The notes under the pieces were generated by a model that saw nothing but the letters and a program-made list of their open reading frames with translations, was not told the DNA's origin and ran no database searches. DNA of 64,000 nt, from positions 410,202 through 474,201 of the forward strand of contig NZ_JAFEVZ010000003.1 in NCBI RefSeq assembly GCF_022802975.1. Reading direction: 5' to 3'. Origin of the DNA: Flavobacterium pectinovorum (lineage in GTDB: Bacteria; Bacteroidota; Bacteroidia; Flavobacteriales; Flavobacteriaceae). Below are positions 31,927 to 40,453 of the stretch, piece by piece (position 1 is the first letter of the stretch; the number at the start of each line of letters is the position of its first letter). The position numbers and the translations under genes were made by a program.

Positions 31927-32011
31927 CCTGCAAGGTATCTAAGCCTTTTAGGTCTAATTAAATAAGATAGAATTAAATAAGATACCTACAAGGTTTTGGA
32001 AACCTTGCAGG
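31927..32011. repeat. RAYT-associated palindromic repeat pair, right of the transposase
   Basis: A degenerate arm at 31927-31952 (beginning CCTGCAAGGTATCTAAGCC) faces a perfect arm at 31985-32011 (beginning CCTACAAGGTTTTGGAAACC). The right arm is identical to the one at 30205-30231. It lies immediately before the next gene, and a TTG at 31996 within it could be mistaken for that gene's start. Confidence 0.85.
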
Positions 32012-32028
32012 AAAACGAACAGAAAATC

Positions 32029-32412
32029 ATGCTCAACAAAGGTTTAAGAGACGAAGAAAAAATCAGAATTGATAACGTTCTCAAAACGTTACGAACTCTT
32101 GTTTATGTCCCTCAGCCTTTGGATCACTCTGCAAAAACAGAAATTGAAAATCAACTGAAAGAATTCGCATTAAACATTGAAACTTTAGTCAATTATTCCA
32201 ATGAAGATTTAATCAGTTTATTAAATCGCCTTCACTTTGACTGGGAACAATTAGAACAATTTGGAGATATTTTAATACAATTTTCTAAAGCTGAAAATTA
32301 CAATTTCGAAAGTAAAGCTTTAGCTGTTTATCAATATATTCAGGCAGAAAGCAAGGTTTTTTCCTTTGGGATAAATGCTAAAATTGCTTCGGCGAAAGCC
32401 AAAAAACAATAA
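32029..32412 (+). CDS. Conserved hypothetical protein preceding hemF
   Basis: A 127-residue, mostly helical soluble protein. The start at 32029 (MLNKGLRDEEKIRIDNVLKT) is preferred. A longer reading from TTG at 31996 would translate the palindromic repeat. The sequence has no membrane helix or catalytic motif; heptad-like stretches (LKTLRTLVYVPQPL, NQLKEFALNIETLV) suggest a helical bundle. It ends two bases before the hemF ATG, so a role linked to coproporphyrinogen oxidation or heme regulation is possible. I do not recognise a named family. Confidence 0.75.
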   Translation: MLNKGLRDEEKIRIDNVLKTLRTLVYVPQPLDHSAKTEIENQLKEFALNIETLVNYSNEDLISLLNRLHFDWEQLEQFGDILIQFSKAENYNFESKALAVYQYIQAESKVFSFGINAKIASAKAKKQ

Positions 32413-32414
32413 TA

Positions 32415-33338
32415 ATGAAAGATAAATTTTACGCCTACATACAACAATTACAAGATCAAATCTGCGCCGGTTTAGAGGCTGTTGACGGAACTACGAAATT
32501 CCGTGAAGACCTTTGGAAACGTCCGGAAGGCGGTGGCGGAAGAACACGTGTTATTGAAAACGGTACTGTTTTTGAAAAAGGCGGTGTAAACATTTCAGCC
32601 GTTCACGGAAAACTTCCGGAAACCATGCAAAAGATGTTTAACGTTGGCGAAGCTGATTTTTTTGCCTGCGGATTGAGTTTGGTGATTCACCCAAAAAATC
32701 CAATGGTTCCGACGGTTCATGCGAACTGGCGTTATTTTGAAATGTATGATACTTCGACTCCGCTCAGTACAGGTTCGCCTAAAATAATCCAGCAATGGTT
32801 TGGCGGCGGGCAGGATTTAACCCCTTATTATTTGTTTGAAGAAGATGCCAAACACTTTCATAAAACCTGTAAAACGGCTTGCGACAAACACAATCCGGAG
32901 TTTTATCCGAAATACAAAAAACAATGCGACTCCTATTTTTGGAATGCACACCGAAACGAAGCCCGTGGTCTTGGTGGTTTATTCTTTGATTATTGTAAAG
33001 CAAATGAAACTATGTCTATGGAAAACTGGTACAATTTCGTAACTGAAGTTGGAAATAGTTTCCTTGAAGCTTATGTTCCAATTGTAGAAAAAAGAAAAAA
33101 CCTTTCTTATACTCCCGAAAACAGAAACTGGCAGGAAATTCGCCGTGGCCGTTATGTGGAGTTTAATTTGGTTCACGACAAAGGGACATTATTCGGTTTA
33201 AAAACCAATGGAAGAATTGAAAGTATTTTAATGAGCCTTCCTCCTCATGTGCAATGGGTTTACGATCATCATCCGGAAGCTGGAAGCGAAGAAGACAAAC
33301 TAATAAAAGTATTGGAAAATCCTGTAGACTGGATTTAA
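32415..33338 (+). CDS. hemF: Oxygen-dependent coproporphyrinogen III oxidase
   Basis: A 307-residue enzyme that oxidatively decarboxylates coproporphyrinogen III to protoporphyrinogen IX. The motifs RPEGGGGRTRVIENG, VIHPKNPMVPTVHANWRYFEM, WFGGGQDLTPYYLFEEDAKHFH and RRGRYVEFNLVHDKGTLFGLKTNGRIESILMSLP are intact. Between RYFEMYD and KIIQQWFGGG about ten residues (TSTPLSTGSP) are encoded by a copy of the dispersed CTTCGACTCCGCTCAG repeat. This places extra residues in a loop beside the substrate-binding region. The frame is kept, so the gene is probably functional. A bidirectional terminator follows. Confidence 0.95.
   Translation: MKDKFYAYIQQLQDQICAGLEAVDGTTKFREDLWKRPEGGGGRTRVIENGTVFEKGGVNISAVHGKLPETMQKMFNVGEADFFACGLSLVIHPKNPMVPTVHANWRYFEMYDTSTPLSTGSPKIIQQWFGGGQDLTPYYLFEEDAKHFHKTCKTACDKHNPEFYPKYKKQCDSYFWNAHRNEARGLGGLFFDYCKANETMSMENWYNFVTEVGNSFLEAYVPIVEKRKNLSYTPENRNWQEIRRGRYVEFNLVHDKGTLFGLKTNGRIESILMSLPPHVQWVYDHHPEAGSEEDKLIKVLENPVDWI
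32751..32780. repeat. Dispersed CTTCGACTCCGCTCAG repeat inserted in-frame in hemF
   Basis: ACTTCGACTCCGCTCAGTAC and the following ten bases form one arm of the dispersed family (compare 18688-18713). The length is a multiple of three and the element reads TSTPLSTGSP within HemF. Confidence 0.75.
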
Positions 33339-33360
33339 TCACTTCGGAACAAAACATAAA

Positions 33361-33392
33361 AAAAGCCCTAAAACATCAATTTTAGGGCTTTT
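33361..33392. terminator. Bidirectional terminator between hemF and the DUF4836 gene
   Basis: AAAAGCCCTAAAA (33361-33373) pairs with TTTTAGGGCTTTT (33380-33392) around a six-base loop. A-tracts and T-tracts lie on both sides, and it sits between convergent genes. Confidence 0.9.
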
Positions 33393-33406
33393 GTATTTTA
33401 GATTAT

Positions 33407-35185
33407 TTACTTTTTACTTAGTTCGTCAACTAAATCTAATGTCTGTAAAATGATATTTTTATCTGCTTTTAGCGAATTTAATTTTAACTCGAATTTCAGT
33501 TTGTTATCAATCAGTTTCTTTCCTGAATACAACGTGACATCGCTGAATTGTTGCGCCAGGCGGTTCAGGCTTTTAATTTCAGATGCTTTGGCTTCTCCAG
33601 AATTAGAATAAGCAGTTACTATTTTATCAATACTTACTTTAGCCGAAACATAATTTTGCTTCAGCTCTTTTTTGACTTCTTTCGAAAATGAATTATCCTT
33701 TGGAAAAATATTATCAATGCTGTTTCCAATAATTACCACATCTTTATCCTTAAAAATAAATAAACCTCCGTAATCCTGAGTTCCTTTTATTTCGTAATAA
33801 TTTCCTTTTTGAACCAATCCGTTTTTACGAACTCCTAATTGAATCAATTTATCAGCAAAAGTGGGATGTGTCGAAGTAAAAATTACTGAAAACTGCGGTA
33901 TTGCTTTTTTTATCGTTTTTACAACTTCTTTCGATTCATAATTTTCATCGTATTCAAAAGTTTTTGTGGTAACCTCTCTTTCGGTAACATCATAAAGAAA
34001 CATGCTTAAATCGCCATCAAAAAGAGTGGCTGTGGCTTCTTCATCAATAATTGTCGAAATAAGATCGGTTACCACACCAATATCTTCTTTCAAAATATAA
34101 GGATTACTGAAAACCTCTGCACTTAAAGTCGGAAAACTTTTCAGCATTTCCTTTGTATTAAAATGATAGGTCATATAACCAAGCGGTTTTTGAGCAGGAA
34201 AATAATTAAAGATGTTTTTGTTGACTTTTCGGTTACTAATTTTACCCACAATGTCAGCAATTGGTTTCGAATATTCTACAATTTCTTCAATCCGCGCATT
34301 ATCATTGTCAAAATAAAAATCGACATTAATTCCTTTAACAAAATTACCTAAGTTCTTTTGGCTTGGTAAAAACTTATTATACGACGTAAACTTTAACAAA
34401 GTCATATAAGCGGAATTAAAACCAGACATTGCAGATCCATAATCCATCCAGCAGGAAATATCAGCATTTTCATGAACCTTATCTGAGGTCGGAACTGTAA
34501 AACCATTTTCGAAAAGCAATTTTATAAACCTGTTTTGGCTAATGCCCTGAATACTGTCAAAAGCGGTTTGCTCTTTTTGAAAATTAGCATAATAATTATC
34601 CGAATAATCAGCATAAGCTGTGTCTACAACTGGTTCCTCAGGAGCTTCTACAATAACTGCAGAAGAATCACTAACAACAGCAACACTATCTATTGCTGTT
34701 GTTACTGCATAATCATTATAAGAATATTTTTTAGTTAGTCCAAAAATTACCAAATGACTGTCATTCCAGGCTACGGTTGTTTTTTTATCTCCGGAATTAT
34801 ATACTGAATACTGACCAAAATCTTCAATCATTGCTTTTGAAGACGAAGTGTTTTCCTTATCTTTTTGAACTAAAAAGTTCTTAATATCACCTCTGCTTTT
34901 TATTGGAATTGTAACCTGATAATACGGTATACTGTCTGAGTAATTACCATGAACTGTTATTTTCTGATCTAATTTTATAAGATCCGCATATTGATTCACG
35001 TCCAGTTTCATCTTTCCTTCTTTTGCATTTTTTAAAAGAGAATGATTTAAAACCTCAGCAACACTTACTTTTTTAGAAAGCTGACTGCCGTTAAACTGAA
35101 TGAAATAATCCTGCTTTTTAGAAAGTGTTTGATTGTAAGCCAAACCGAATGTAAACAGAATTAAAAATGTGAAAAATTGTTTCAT
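33407..35185 (-). CDS. DUF4836-family exported protein
   Basis: A 592-residue protein with an N-terminal signal peptide (MKQFFTFLILFTFGLAYNQ). It resembles the DUF4836 family of Bacteroidota envelope proteins of unknown function. The opening DYFIQFNGSQLSKKVSVAEVLNHSLL, the MIEDFGQYSVYNSGDKKTTVAWND strand set and the ending LIDNKLKFELKLNSLKADKNIIL are characteristic. An acidic linker (about 165-195) divides two halves. It is likely periplasmic or at the outer membrane. A lipoprotein gene lies upstream on the same strand (32-base gap), so the pair is probably co-transcribed and may act together. Confidence 0.75.
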   Translation of the reverse strand: MKQFFTFLILFTFGLAYNQTLSKKQDYFIQFNGSQLSKKVSVAEVLNHSLLKNAKEGKMKLDVNQYADLIKLDQKITVHGNYSDSIPYYQVTIPIKSRGDIKNFLVQKDKENTSSSKAMIEDFGQYSVYNSGDKKTTVAWNDSHLVIFGLTKKYSYNDYAVTTAIDSVAVVSDSSAVIVEAPEEPVVDTAYADYSDNYYANFQKEQTAFDSIQGISQNRFIKLLFENGFTVPTSDKVHENADISCWMDYGSAMSGFNSAYMTLLKFTSYNKFLPSQKNLGNFVKGINVDFYFDNDNARIEEIVEYSKPIADIVGKISNRKVNKNIFNYFPAQKPLGYMTYHFNTKEMLKSFPTLSAEVFSNPYILKEDIGVVTDLISTIIDEEATATLFDGDLSMFLYDVTEREVTTKTFEYDENYESKEVVKTIKKAIPQFSVIFTSTHPTFADKLIQLGVRKNGLVQKGNYYEIKGTQDYGGLFIFKDKDVVIIGNSIDNIFPKDNSFSKEVKKELKQNYVSAKVSIDKIVTAYSNSGEAKASEIKSLNRLAQQFSDVTLYSGKKLIDNKLKFELKLNSLKADKNIILQTLDLVDELSKK

Positions 35186-35217
35186 TGTAGATATATTTGA
35201 AAGTATTTATTAAATGA

Positions 35218-35850
35218 TTATGGATTTAGCTGAATATTATTATTCATTAATGATGATTTTTTAAGCACGCTGTACATGCTCTGCTTCAAAAAAACGGTCT
35301 TTTTGTTTGGAGAAACTTTGCAATTGGCATTACTTGTTGCTGCTACGTCACGATCAAAAGTGTAAATAGATATAATGCTGGCTTTTTCCAGATCTTCCTT
35401 TTTCTTTTCATCTTTCAGGAGATTTTCAGGAATTGGATAAGAGGCAATTCTTTCAAAACTCCTGGAGTCAGCCGTAAAATGAATCTGATTTTTTTGCTTG
35501 TTTAAAACATTTACGACTTCGTTCAGTGCTTTCAGGTTTTTATAATCTAATTTGATGATAAAAACATACCGGTCAAAATCGGTTTTGGTTGATACATCCG
35601 AAATTCCTTCCATTTTTGAAACTTTCGATTTAAAATCATTCAGTTTTTGGGTAATTTCCTGTTCGTTCGGAATTTTCACGCCATCAACCTCTTCCAGCCA
35701 GATTGCCGATTTAGTCTTTAACCATGATTTTGAAAAGTCAACCATCAACGTGTATTCGCCGCTTTGGTCGTCATGATGTTTGATTCTTTCCGTTATCTCA
35801 AAACAGCTTGTTAAAAGTAAACAGCAGCATAATACAAATATTTTCTTCAT
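35218..35850 (-). CDS. Lipoprotein, unknown function
   Basis: A 210-residue protein with a short signal peptide and lipobox (LLLTSCFEITERIKHH, C16). The mature part alternates strands and helices (GEYTLMVDFSKSWLKTKSAIW, YVFIIKLDYKNLKALNEVVNVL) and ends in a basic region. No named domain is recognised. It is the first gene of a two-gene minus-strand unit with the DUF4836 protein, set between hemF and hemB. Confidence 0.72.
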   Translation of the reverse strand: MKKIFVLCCCLLLTSCFEITERIKHHDDQSGEYTLMVDFSKSWLKTKSAIWLEEVDGVKIPNEQEITQKLNDFKSKVSKMEGISDVSTKTDFDRYVFIIKLDYKNLKALNEVVNVLNKQKNQIHFTADSRSFERIASYPIPENLLKDEKKKEDLEKASIISIYTFDRDVAATSNANCKVSPNKKTVFLKQSMYSVLKKSSLMNNNIQLNP

Positions 35851-35980
35851 TTGGGAGATTTAAAATTGAAACACATTCCATAAGAAGATTCTTAACAGAA
35901 GTTTAAAAAAGCGATACGAATTTAGATAATATTAACGAATTCCTCCTCATTCCTGACTCTTTATTTCCTCGTTTTTTCAG

Positions 35981-35988
35981 TAACTTTG
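35981..35988 (+). promoter_or_regulatory. Candidate -7 promoter element of hemB
   Basis: TAACTTTG matches TAnnTTTG and lies 86 bases before the hemB ATG, implying a leader of about 80 bases. No -33 TTG at the right distance was found. Confidence 0.45.
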
Positions 35989-36074
35989 CGGCACTTATTT
36001 TAATTTTACTTTAATAATGAATATGAACTCTTTACAGAGAAATATTCCTTTTAAATTTTATAAAAAAACACTCT

Positions 36075-37067
36075 ATGTTCCCATTACAAAGAAACCGCCG
36101 TTTAAGAACCAATGAATCTATTCGTTCTTTAGTTCGCGAAACCAGTTTAAGTCCACAGGATTTTATGCTTCCGATGTTTGTGGCAGAAGGAAAAGATGTA
36201 AAAGTCGCCATTCCGTCTATGCCCGGAATTTATCGTCACTCTTTAGACAATACGATCAAAGAAGTAAAAGAAGCCTGGGATTTAGGAATCAAAGCGGTGA
36301 ATATTTATGTAAAAGTAAGCGACAGCCTTAAAGACAATAAAGGTGTTGAAGCCTGGAATAAAGATGGCTTAATGCAGCAAACGATTCGTGCTATTAAGGA
36401 TGCAGTTCCTGAAATGATTGTAATGCCGGATGTGGCTTTAGACCCTTATTCCATTTACGGACATGACGGAATTATTGAAAACGGACAATTAATAAACGAT
36501 GCTACGGTTGACGCGTTAACGCGAATGAGCCTAAGTCACGCAGAAGCCGGAGCCGATTTTGTAGCACCAAGCGACATGATGGACGGAAGAGTTTTGGCTA
36601 TCCGAAAAGCTTTAGAAGAAAATGGTCACCATAACGTGGGGATTATGAGTTACAGCGCCAAATATGCTTCAGCATTTTACGGACCATTTCGAGATGCATT
36701 GGATTCTGCTCCGGTAGATTCTCAAAATATACCAAAAGACAAGAAGACTTATCAGATGGATTATGCCAACCGAATTGAAGGAATTCGTGAAGCATTATTG
36801 GATGTTGAAGAGGGCGCAGACATCGTAATGGTAAAACCGGGAATGGCGTATCTGGACATTGTTCGCGAGGTAAAAAATGCCGTTCATGTACCGGTTGCGG
36901 TTTATCAGGTATCTGGTGAGTACGCTATGGTAAAGGCCGCAGCAGAAAAAGGGTGGCTGGATCACGACAAAATCATGATAGAGCAACTTTATTGCATTAA
37001 GCGTGCAGGAGCGAATATTATCTCAACTTATTTTGCTAAAGAAGCTGCTGTAATTTTAAATAAATAA
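36075..37067 (+). CDS. hemB: Delta-aminolevulinic acid dehydratase (porphobilinogen synthase)
   Basis: A 330-residue enzyme condensing two ALA molecules to porphobilinogen. The Schiff-base lysines are K196 (SYSAKYASAFYGPFRDA) and K254 (VMVKPGMAYLD). The metal-site loop reads MPDVALDPYSIYGHDG. It has aspartate in place of the zinc-binding cysteines, so this is the zinc-independent, magnesium-type enzyme. The gene lies apart from hemA-E, beyond a minus-strand pair, and is followed two bases later by a cytochrome c gene. Confidence 0.97.
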   Translation: MFPLQRNRRLRTNESIRSLVRETSLSPQDFMLPMFVAEGKDVKVAIPSMPGIYRHSLDNTIKEVKEAWDLGIKAVNIYVKVSDSLKDNKGVEAWNKDGLMQQTIRAIKDAVPEMIVMPDVALDPYSIYGHDGIIENGQLINDATVDALTRMSLSHAEAGADFVAPSDMMDGRVLAIRKALEENGHHNVGIMSYSAKYASAFYGPFRDALDSAPVDSQNIPKDKKTYQMDYANRIEGIREALLDVEEGADIVMVKPGMAYLDIVREVKNAVHVPVAVYQVSGEYAMVKAAAEKGWLDHDKIMIEQLYCIKRAGANIISTYFAKEAAVILNK

Positions 37068-37069
37068 GA

Positions 37070-37480
37070 ATGAAAAAACTATTATTTTTAGCGGCCGTTT
37101 TAACTTTTATTTCCTGCAAAAAAGAAAGCCAGGAGTCATTTGGAAAACCAACAGAAAACACAACGGAAACTTTTACTGAAGGAGAATCTGCGCAAATTAA
37201 AACTCCGGAAGATTTAGGAAAAGAAATTTTTGAAGGAAAAGGAAATTGCATTTCCTGCCATCAGGTGGATCAAAAAATAATCGGCCCTAGCATTCAGGAA
37301 ATCGCCAAAATATACAAAGACAAAAAAGGAGACATGGTTACTTTCCTGAAAGGAAATGGAGAACCAATTGTAGACCCGAGCCAGTTTGCTGTGATGAAAA
37401 CCAATTTTCCTGTAACGCAGGCAATGTCTGATGAAGAATTAAAAGGATTGGAAACTTATATTTACAGTCATTTGAAATAA
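37070..37480 (+). CDS. Small c-type cytochrome lipoprotein
   Basis: A 136-residue exported protein. The signal peptide ends in a lipobox (FISCKK, C16), followed by an acidic Thr-rich linker and a single cytochrome c domain. Heme attaches at C60-x-x-C63-H64 (GNCISCHQVD), and the sixth ligand is probably M108 (FAVMKTNF). The size and fold suggest a class I, c551/c552-like electron carrier. It starts two bases after the hemB stop, coupling a heme protein to heme synthesis. Confidence 0.9.
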   Translation: MKKLLFLAAVLTFISCKKESQESFGKPTENTTETFTEGESAQIKTPEDLGKEIFEGKGNCISCHQVDQKIIGPSIQEIAKIYKDKKGDMVTFLKGNGEPIVDPSQFAVMKTNFPVTQAMSDEELKGLETYIYSHLK

Positions 37481-37489
37481 TTACAAACA

Positions 37490-37518
37490 AAAACGGCGCT
37501 GAGATTCAGCGCCGTTTT
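37490..37518. terminator. Bidirectional terminator between the cytochrome c and M13 peptidase genes
   Basis: AAAACGGCGCTGA (37490-37502) is perfectly complementary to TCAGCGCCGTTTT (37506-37518) with a three-base loop. It serves convergent genes on both strands. Confidence 0.93.
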
Positions 37519-37534
37519 CATATACATTATTCTC

Positions 37535-39595
37535 TTACCAGATTTTAACTCTCTTCTCTGGTTCAACATACATTTTGTCTCCTTTTTTAATATCAAAAGC
37601 ATCATAAAAAGCATCAACATTCTGAATTGGAACATAAGCTCTGTACATTCCCGGAGAATGCGGATCTGTTTTTACCTGACTTTTTATAGCCTCATCTCTT
37701 GATTTTGTTCTCCAAACAGTTGCCCATGAAATAAAGAAACGCTGTTCAGGTGTAAAACCGTCAATTAATCCCGGATTTCCATTTGCTTTCAAATACAATT
37801 GCAAACCATCATAGGCAGCATTGATTCCACCTAAATCACCGATATTTTCTCCTAAAGTGAATTTACCGTCTACATGAATTCCCGGTAAAGGTTCTAATGC
37901 ACTGTATTGATCTGCCAAGGCACCGCCAAGAGCTGTAAATTGTTTTAAATCATCAGCTGTCCACCAGTCAACAAGATTTCCATCTGCATTGAAACGTGCT
38001 CCCGAATCATCAAATCCGTGTGAGATTTCATGACCGATAACAGCTCCAATTCCACCGTAATTTACAGCTTCGTCAGCCTGATAATTATAAAACGGAGGCT
38101 GTAAAATAGCCGCTGGGAATACAATTTCATTATAAGACGGATTAAAATAAGCGTTTACCGTTTGTGGCGACATTCCCCACTCTGTTTTGTCAACAGGTTT
38201 TCCAAGTTTCGCAAGGTTTTGTGAGTACGACCATTTTGCTAAGTTTTTCATATTATCAAAATAAGTTCCGCCCTCAACAACATTTTTAAGTTCTAATTTC
38301 GAATAGTCTTTCCACTTATCAGGATAGCCAATTTTAACTGTCAATTTCTTAAGTTTTTCAATTGCTTTTACTTTTGTAGCTTCAGACATCCATGGTAAGG
38401 CATTAATTCTGTTTTCATACGCCAACATCACATTTGCAATCATGTTCTTGGCTTTTTCTTTGGCTTCAGCCGGGAATAATTTCTCTACATACAATTTCCC
38501 TAAAGCTTCTCCGGTAGCACCATTAATTACCTGCAAAGCAACTTCTTCACGCGGACGCTGTTTTAAAGCACCGGTTAATGTTTTTCCGTAAAAATCAAAA
38601 TTTGCATTTTCAATATCGGTACTCAACGTTGAAGCTGCTTTGTTTAAAGCAAACCATTTTAGATATTCTTTCCATGCCTCAACTTTCTTTTCGGTAAAAG
38701 TTTTTTCTAGAGCAATCATATAACGAGGCTGCGCTATATTCACGGTATCCAGTTTTGCCATACCTATTCCCGCAAAATATTTATCCCATTGAATTGATGG
38801 TGTGCTTTTTTTCAAATCAGCAACAGCTGTTGGATTGTATTGTTTTCTACGGTCTCTGCGTTCAACACGATCCAATCTTGGTGCAGACATTTCAATTTCT
38901 AAAGCCAGGATTTGTTTGGCACTTTCTTTGGCTTTAGCCGGAGATTCACCAATAAACTGAAGCATTCGGGCAACGTGAATCTCATATTTTTCACGTTTTT
39001 CTTTTGAATCTTTGTCATCAGAATTGTAATAATCTTTATCAGACAATCCTAAACCACCTGGGTTTAAGGTAACCGAATTTTTATTACTGTTTTTGGCATC
39101 AGCTCCCACATAAATCCCAAAGAAACCGGCTCCTCCCTGAGACTGCATTTCGATTAGGTAATTTTGTAAATCGGCTACATTTTTAATAGCATCGATTTTC
39201 TTCAAATAAGGCTTAAGCGGTGTAATGCCTCTTTTATTCCTCCCAACAGTATCTAAGATGGTATTGAATAACGCAATGGCTTTACCCTGATCTGTGTTTG
39301 ATTTATACTTTGGATTTTTCGAAGCTTCTTTTAAGATTGCTAATGAATTATCATCTGTTTTCTGACGCAATTCATTAAAACTTCCCCATGCATTTCGATC
39401 ACCCGGAATTTCAGTTTTATCCAGCCAGGTTCCATTTACATATTGGAAGAAATCTTCTTTTGGGCTAATCTCTTTTTTCATGAAAGAAACATTAATCCCG
39501 GGTTCTTTTGGTGTTGTGTTTTGTGCTTCTGCCGCTGCAAACGAAAGCATTGCAGAAAAAGCATAAAAAACAGGTGTAGTAAGCACTTTTTTCAT
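37535..39595 (-). CDS. M13-family zinc metallopeptidase (PepO/neprilysin-like)
   Basis: A 686-residue secreted or periplasmic endopeptidase with a signal peptide (about 1-24, ending AAEAQN). The zinc site is H522-E-I-S-H526 (GHEISHGFDD) with the third ligand E583 in ENIGDLGG. The substrate-binding NAYFN motif lies at 481-485. The C-terminus ends VKIW as in the family. All catalytic residues are present. The family cleaves oligopeptides. It is monocistronic and bounded by a terminator shared with the cytochrome gene. Confidence 0.95.
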   Translation of the reverse strand: MKKVLTTPVFYAFSAMLSFAAAEAQNTTPKEPGINVSFMKKEISPKEDFFQYVNGTWLDKTEIPGDRNAWGSFNELRQKTDDNSLAILKEASKNPKYKSNTDQGKAIALFNTILDTVGRNKRGITPLKPYLKKIDAIKNVADLQNYLIEMQSQGGAGFFGIYVGADAKNSNKNSVTLNPGGLGLSDKDYYNSDDKDSKEKREKYEIHVARMLQFIGESPAKAKESAKQILALEIEMSAPRLDRVERRDRRKQYNPTAVADLKKSTPSIQWDKYFAGIGMAKLDTVNIAQPRYMIALEKTFTEKKVEAWKEYLKWFALNKAASTLSTDIENANFDFYGKTLTGALKQRPREEVALQVINGATGEALGKLYVEKLFPAEAKEKAKNMIANVMLAYENRINALPWMSEATKVKAIEKLKKLTVKIGYPDKWKDYSKLELKNVVEGGTYFDNMKNLAKWSYSQNLAKLGKPVDKTEWGMSPQTVNAYFNPSYNEIVFPAAILQPPFYNYQADEAVNYGGIGAVIGHEISHGFDDSGARFNADGNLVDWWTADDLKQFTALGGALADQYSALEPLPGIHVDGKFTLGENIGDLGGINAAYDGLQLYLKANGNPGLIDGFTPEQRFFISWATVWRTKSRDEAIKSQVKTDPHSPGMYRAYVPIQNVDAFYDAFDIKKGDKMYVEPEKRVKIW

Positions 39596-39621
39596 TTATA
39601 TTTAACTTTTTAGAGTTTATG

Positions 39622-39629
39622 CAAACGTA
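39622..39629 (-). promoter_or_regulatory. Candidate -7 promoter element of the M13 peptidase gene
   Basis: On the minus strand this reads TACGTTTG (TAnnTTTG), 27 bases before the ATG. The -33 element is unclear. Confidence 0.45.
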
Positions 39630-39787
39630 TTGCTAAAATTTGATTCGCTATGTTAAAAATTTACCTAATAATTTACTAATCATTATTTTTTAATTAAATC
39701 AGGTCTCTTTTTTTATTAGTTGTTAAAAAAAAGTATAACTAAACATTTTAAAAAGCCCTTTTTGTATTTTTACGCCAAATTTTTTTT

Positions 39788-40453
39788 ATGAAATCGCTTC
39801 TTTACAAATACAGAAAGTTCTTTATTGTTTTAATTGTATTTTCGGCTATCACTATAACTTTATTCTACTTTGCTTTAAAACCTCAAAAAACATTGCCTAT
39901 TTATAATCCGGCGGATGTAAATCAGGAATTGGTTGACAGTACCGTTCAGTATAAAAGTAAATACCATACGATCGCTGATTTTTCATTTGTAAACCAAAAT
40001 GGTGACACAATAACTCAGAAGAATTACGAAGGAAAAATTTATGTTGCCGATTTCTTCTTTACAACCTGTGGATCCATCTGCCCAAAAATGACGACCAATC
40101 TGGCTGATGTTCAGAAAGCGATTTTAAATAATCCGAAAGTAATGCTGCTTTCTCACACCGTTTTTCCTGAAACTGACAGTATTCCGGTTTTAAAAGCTTA
40201 TGCTATAAAACATGGAGTGGTTGACAGCAAATGGAATCTGGTTACCGGCGATAAAAAAGAGATTTATACGATGGCCAGAAAATCTTATCTGGCAGTAAAA
40301 TTAGGAAGGCCGGACCAGCTTTATGATATGGTGCATACAGAGAATTTTGTTTTAGTGGATCAAAAACGTCGTGTCCGTGGATTTTATGACGGAACTGACA
40401 AAGAAGATATAAAACGTCTTTTAGAAGACATTGATTTTCTTTGTAAAGAATGA
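39788..40453 (+). CDS. SCO1/SenC-family copper chaperone or redox protein
   Basis: A 221-residue protein with an N-terminal membrane anchor (about 11-30) and a thioredoxin fold facing the periplasm. Copper ligands are C94 and C98 (TTCGSICPKM) plus a histidine in DMVHTENFVLVD. SCO proteins help assemble the CuA centre of cytochrome c oxidase or act as thiol-disulfide reductants. The short leader before the ATG is AT-rich. No cox genes are nearby. Confidence 0.92.
   Translation: MKSLLYKYRKFFIVLIVFSAITITLFYFALKPQKTLPIYNPADVNQELVDSTVQYKSKYHTIADFSFVNQNGDTITQKNYEGKIYVADFFFTTCGSICPKMTTNLADVQKAILNNPKVMLLSHTVFPETDSIPVLKAYAIKHGVVDSKWNLVTGDKKEIYTMARKSYLAVKLGRPDQLYDMVHTENFVLVDQKRRVRGFYDGTDKEDIKRLLEDIDFLCKE

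Noticed and set aside
32595..32795. Minus-strand ORF inside hemF containing a TERSRS peptide
   Set aside because: TERSRS is just the reverse translation of the dispersed repeat core; the hemF frame is the real one.
36017..36115. Short ORF starting ATGAATATGAACTC before hemB, possible leader peptide
   Set aside because: It overlaps the hemB start in another frame, shows no attenuator hairpin and has no codon run linked to heme supply.
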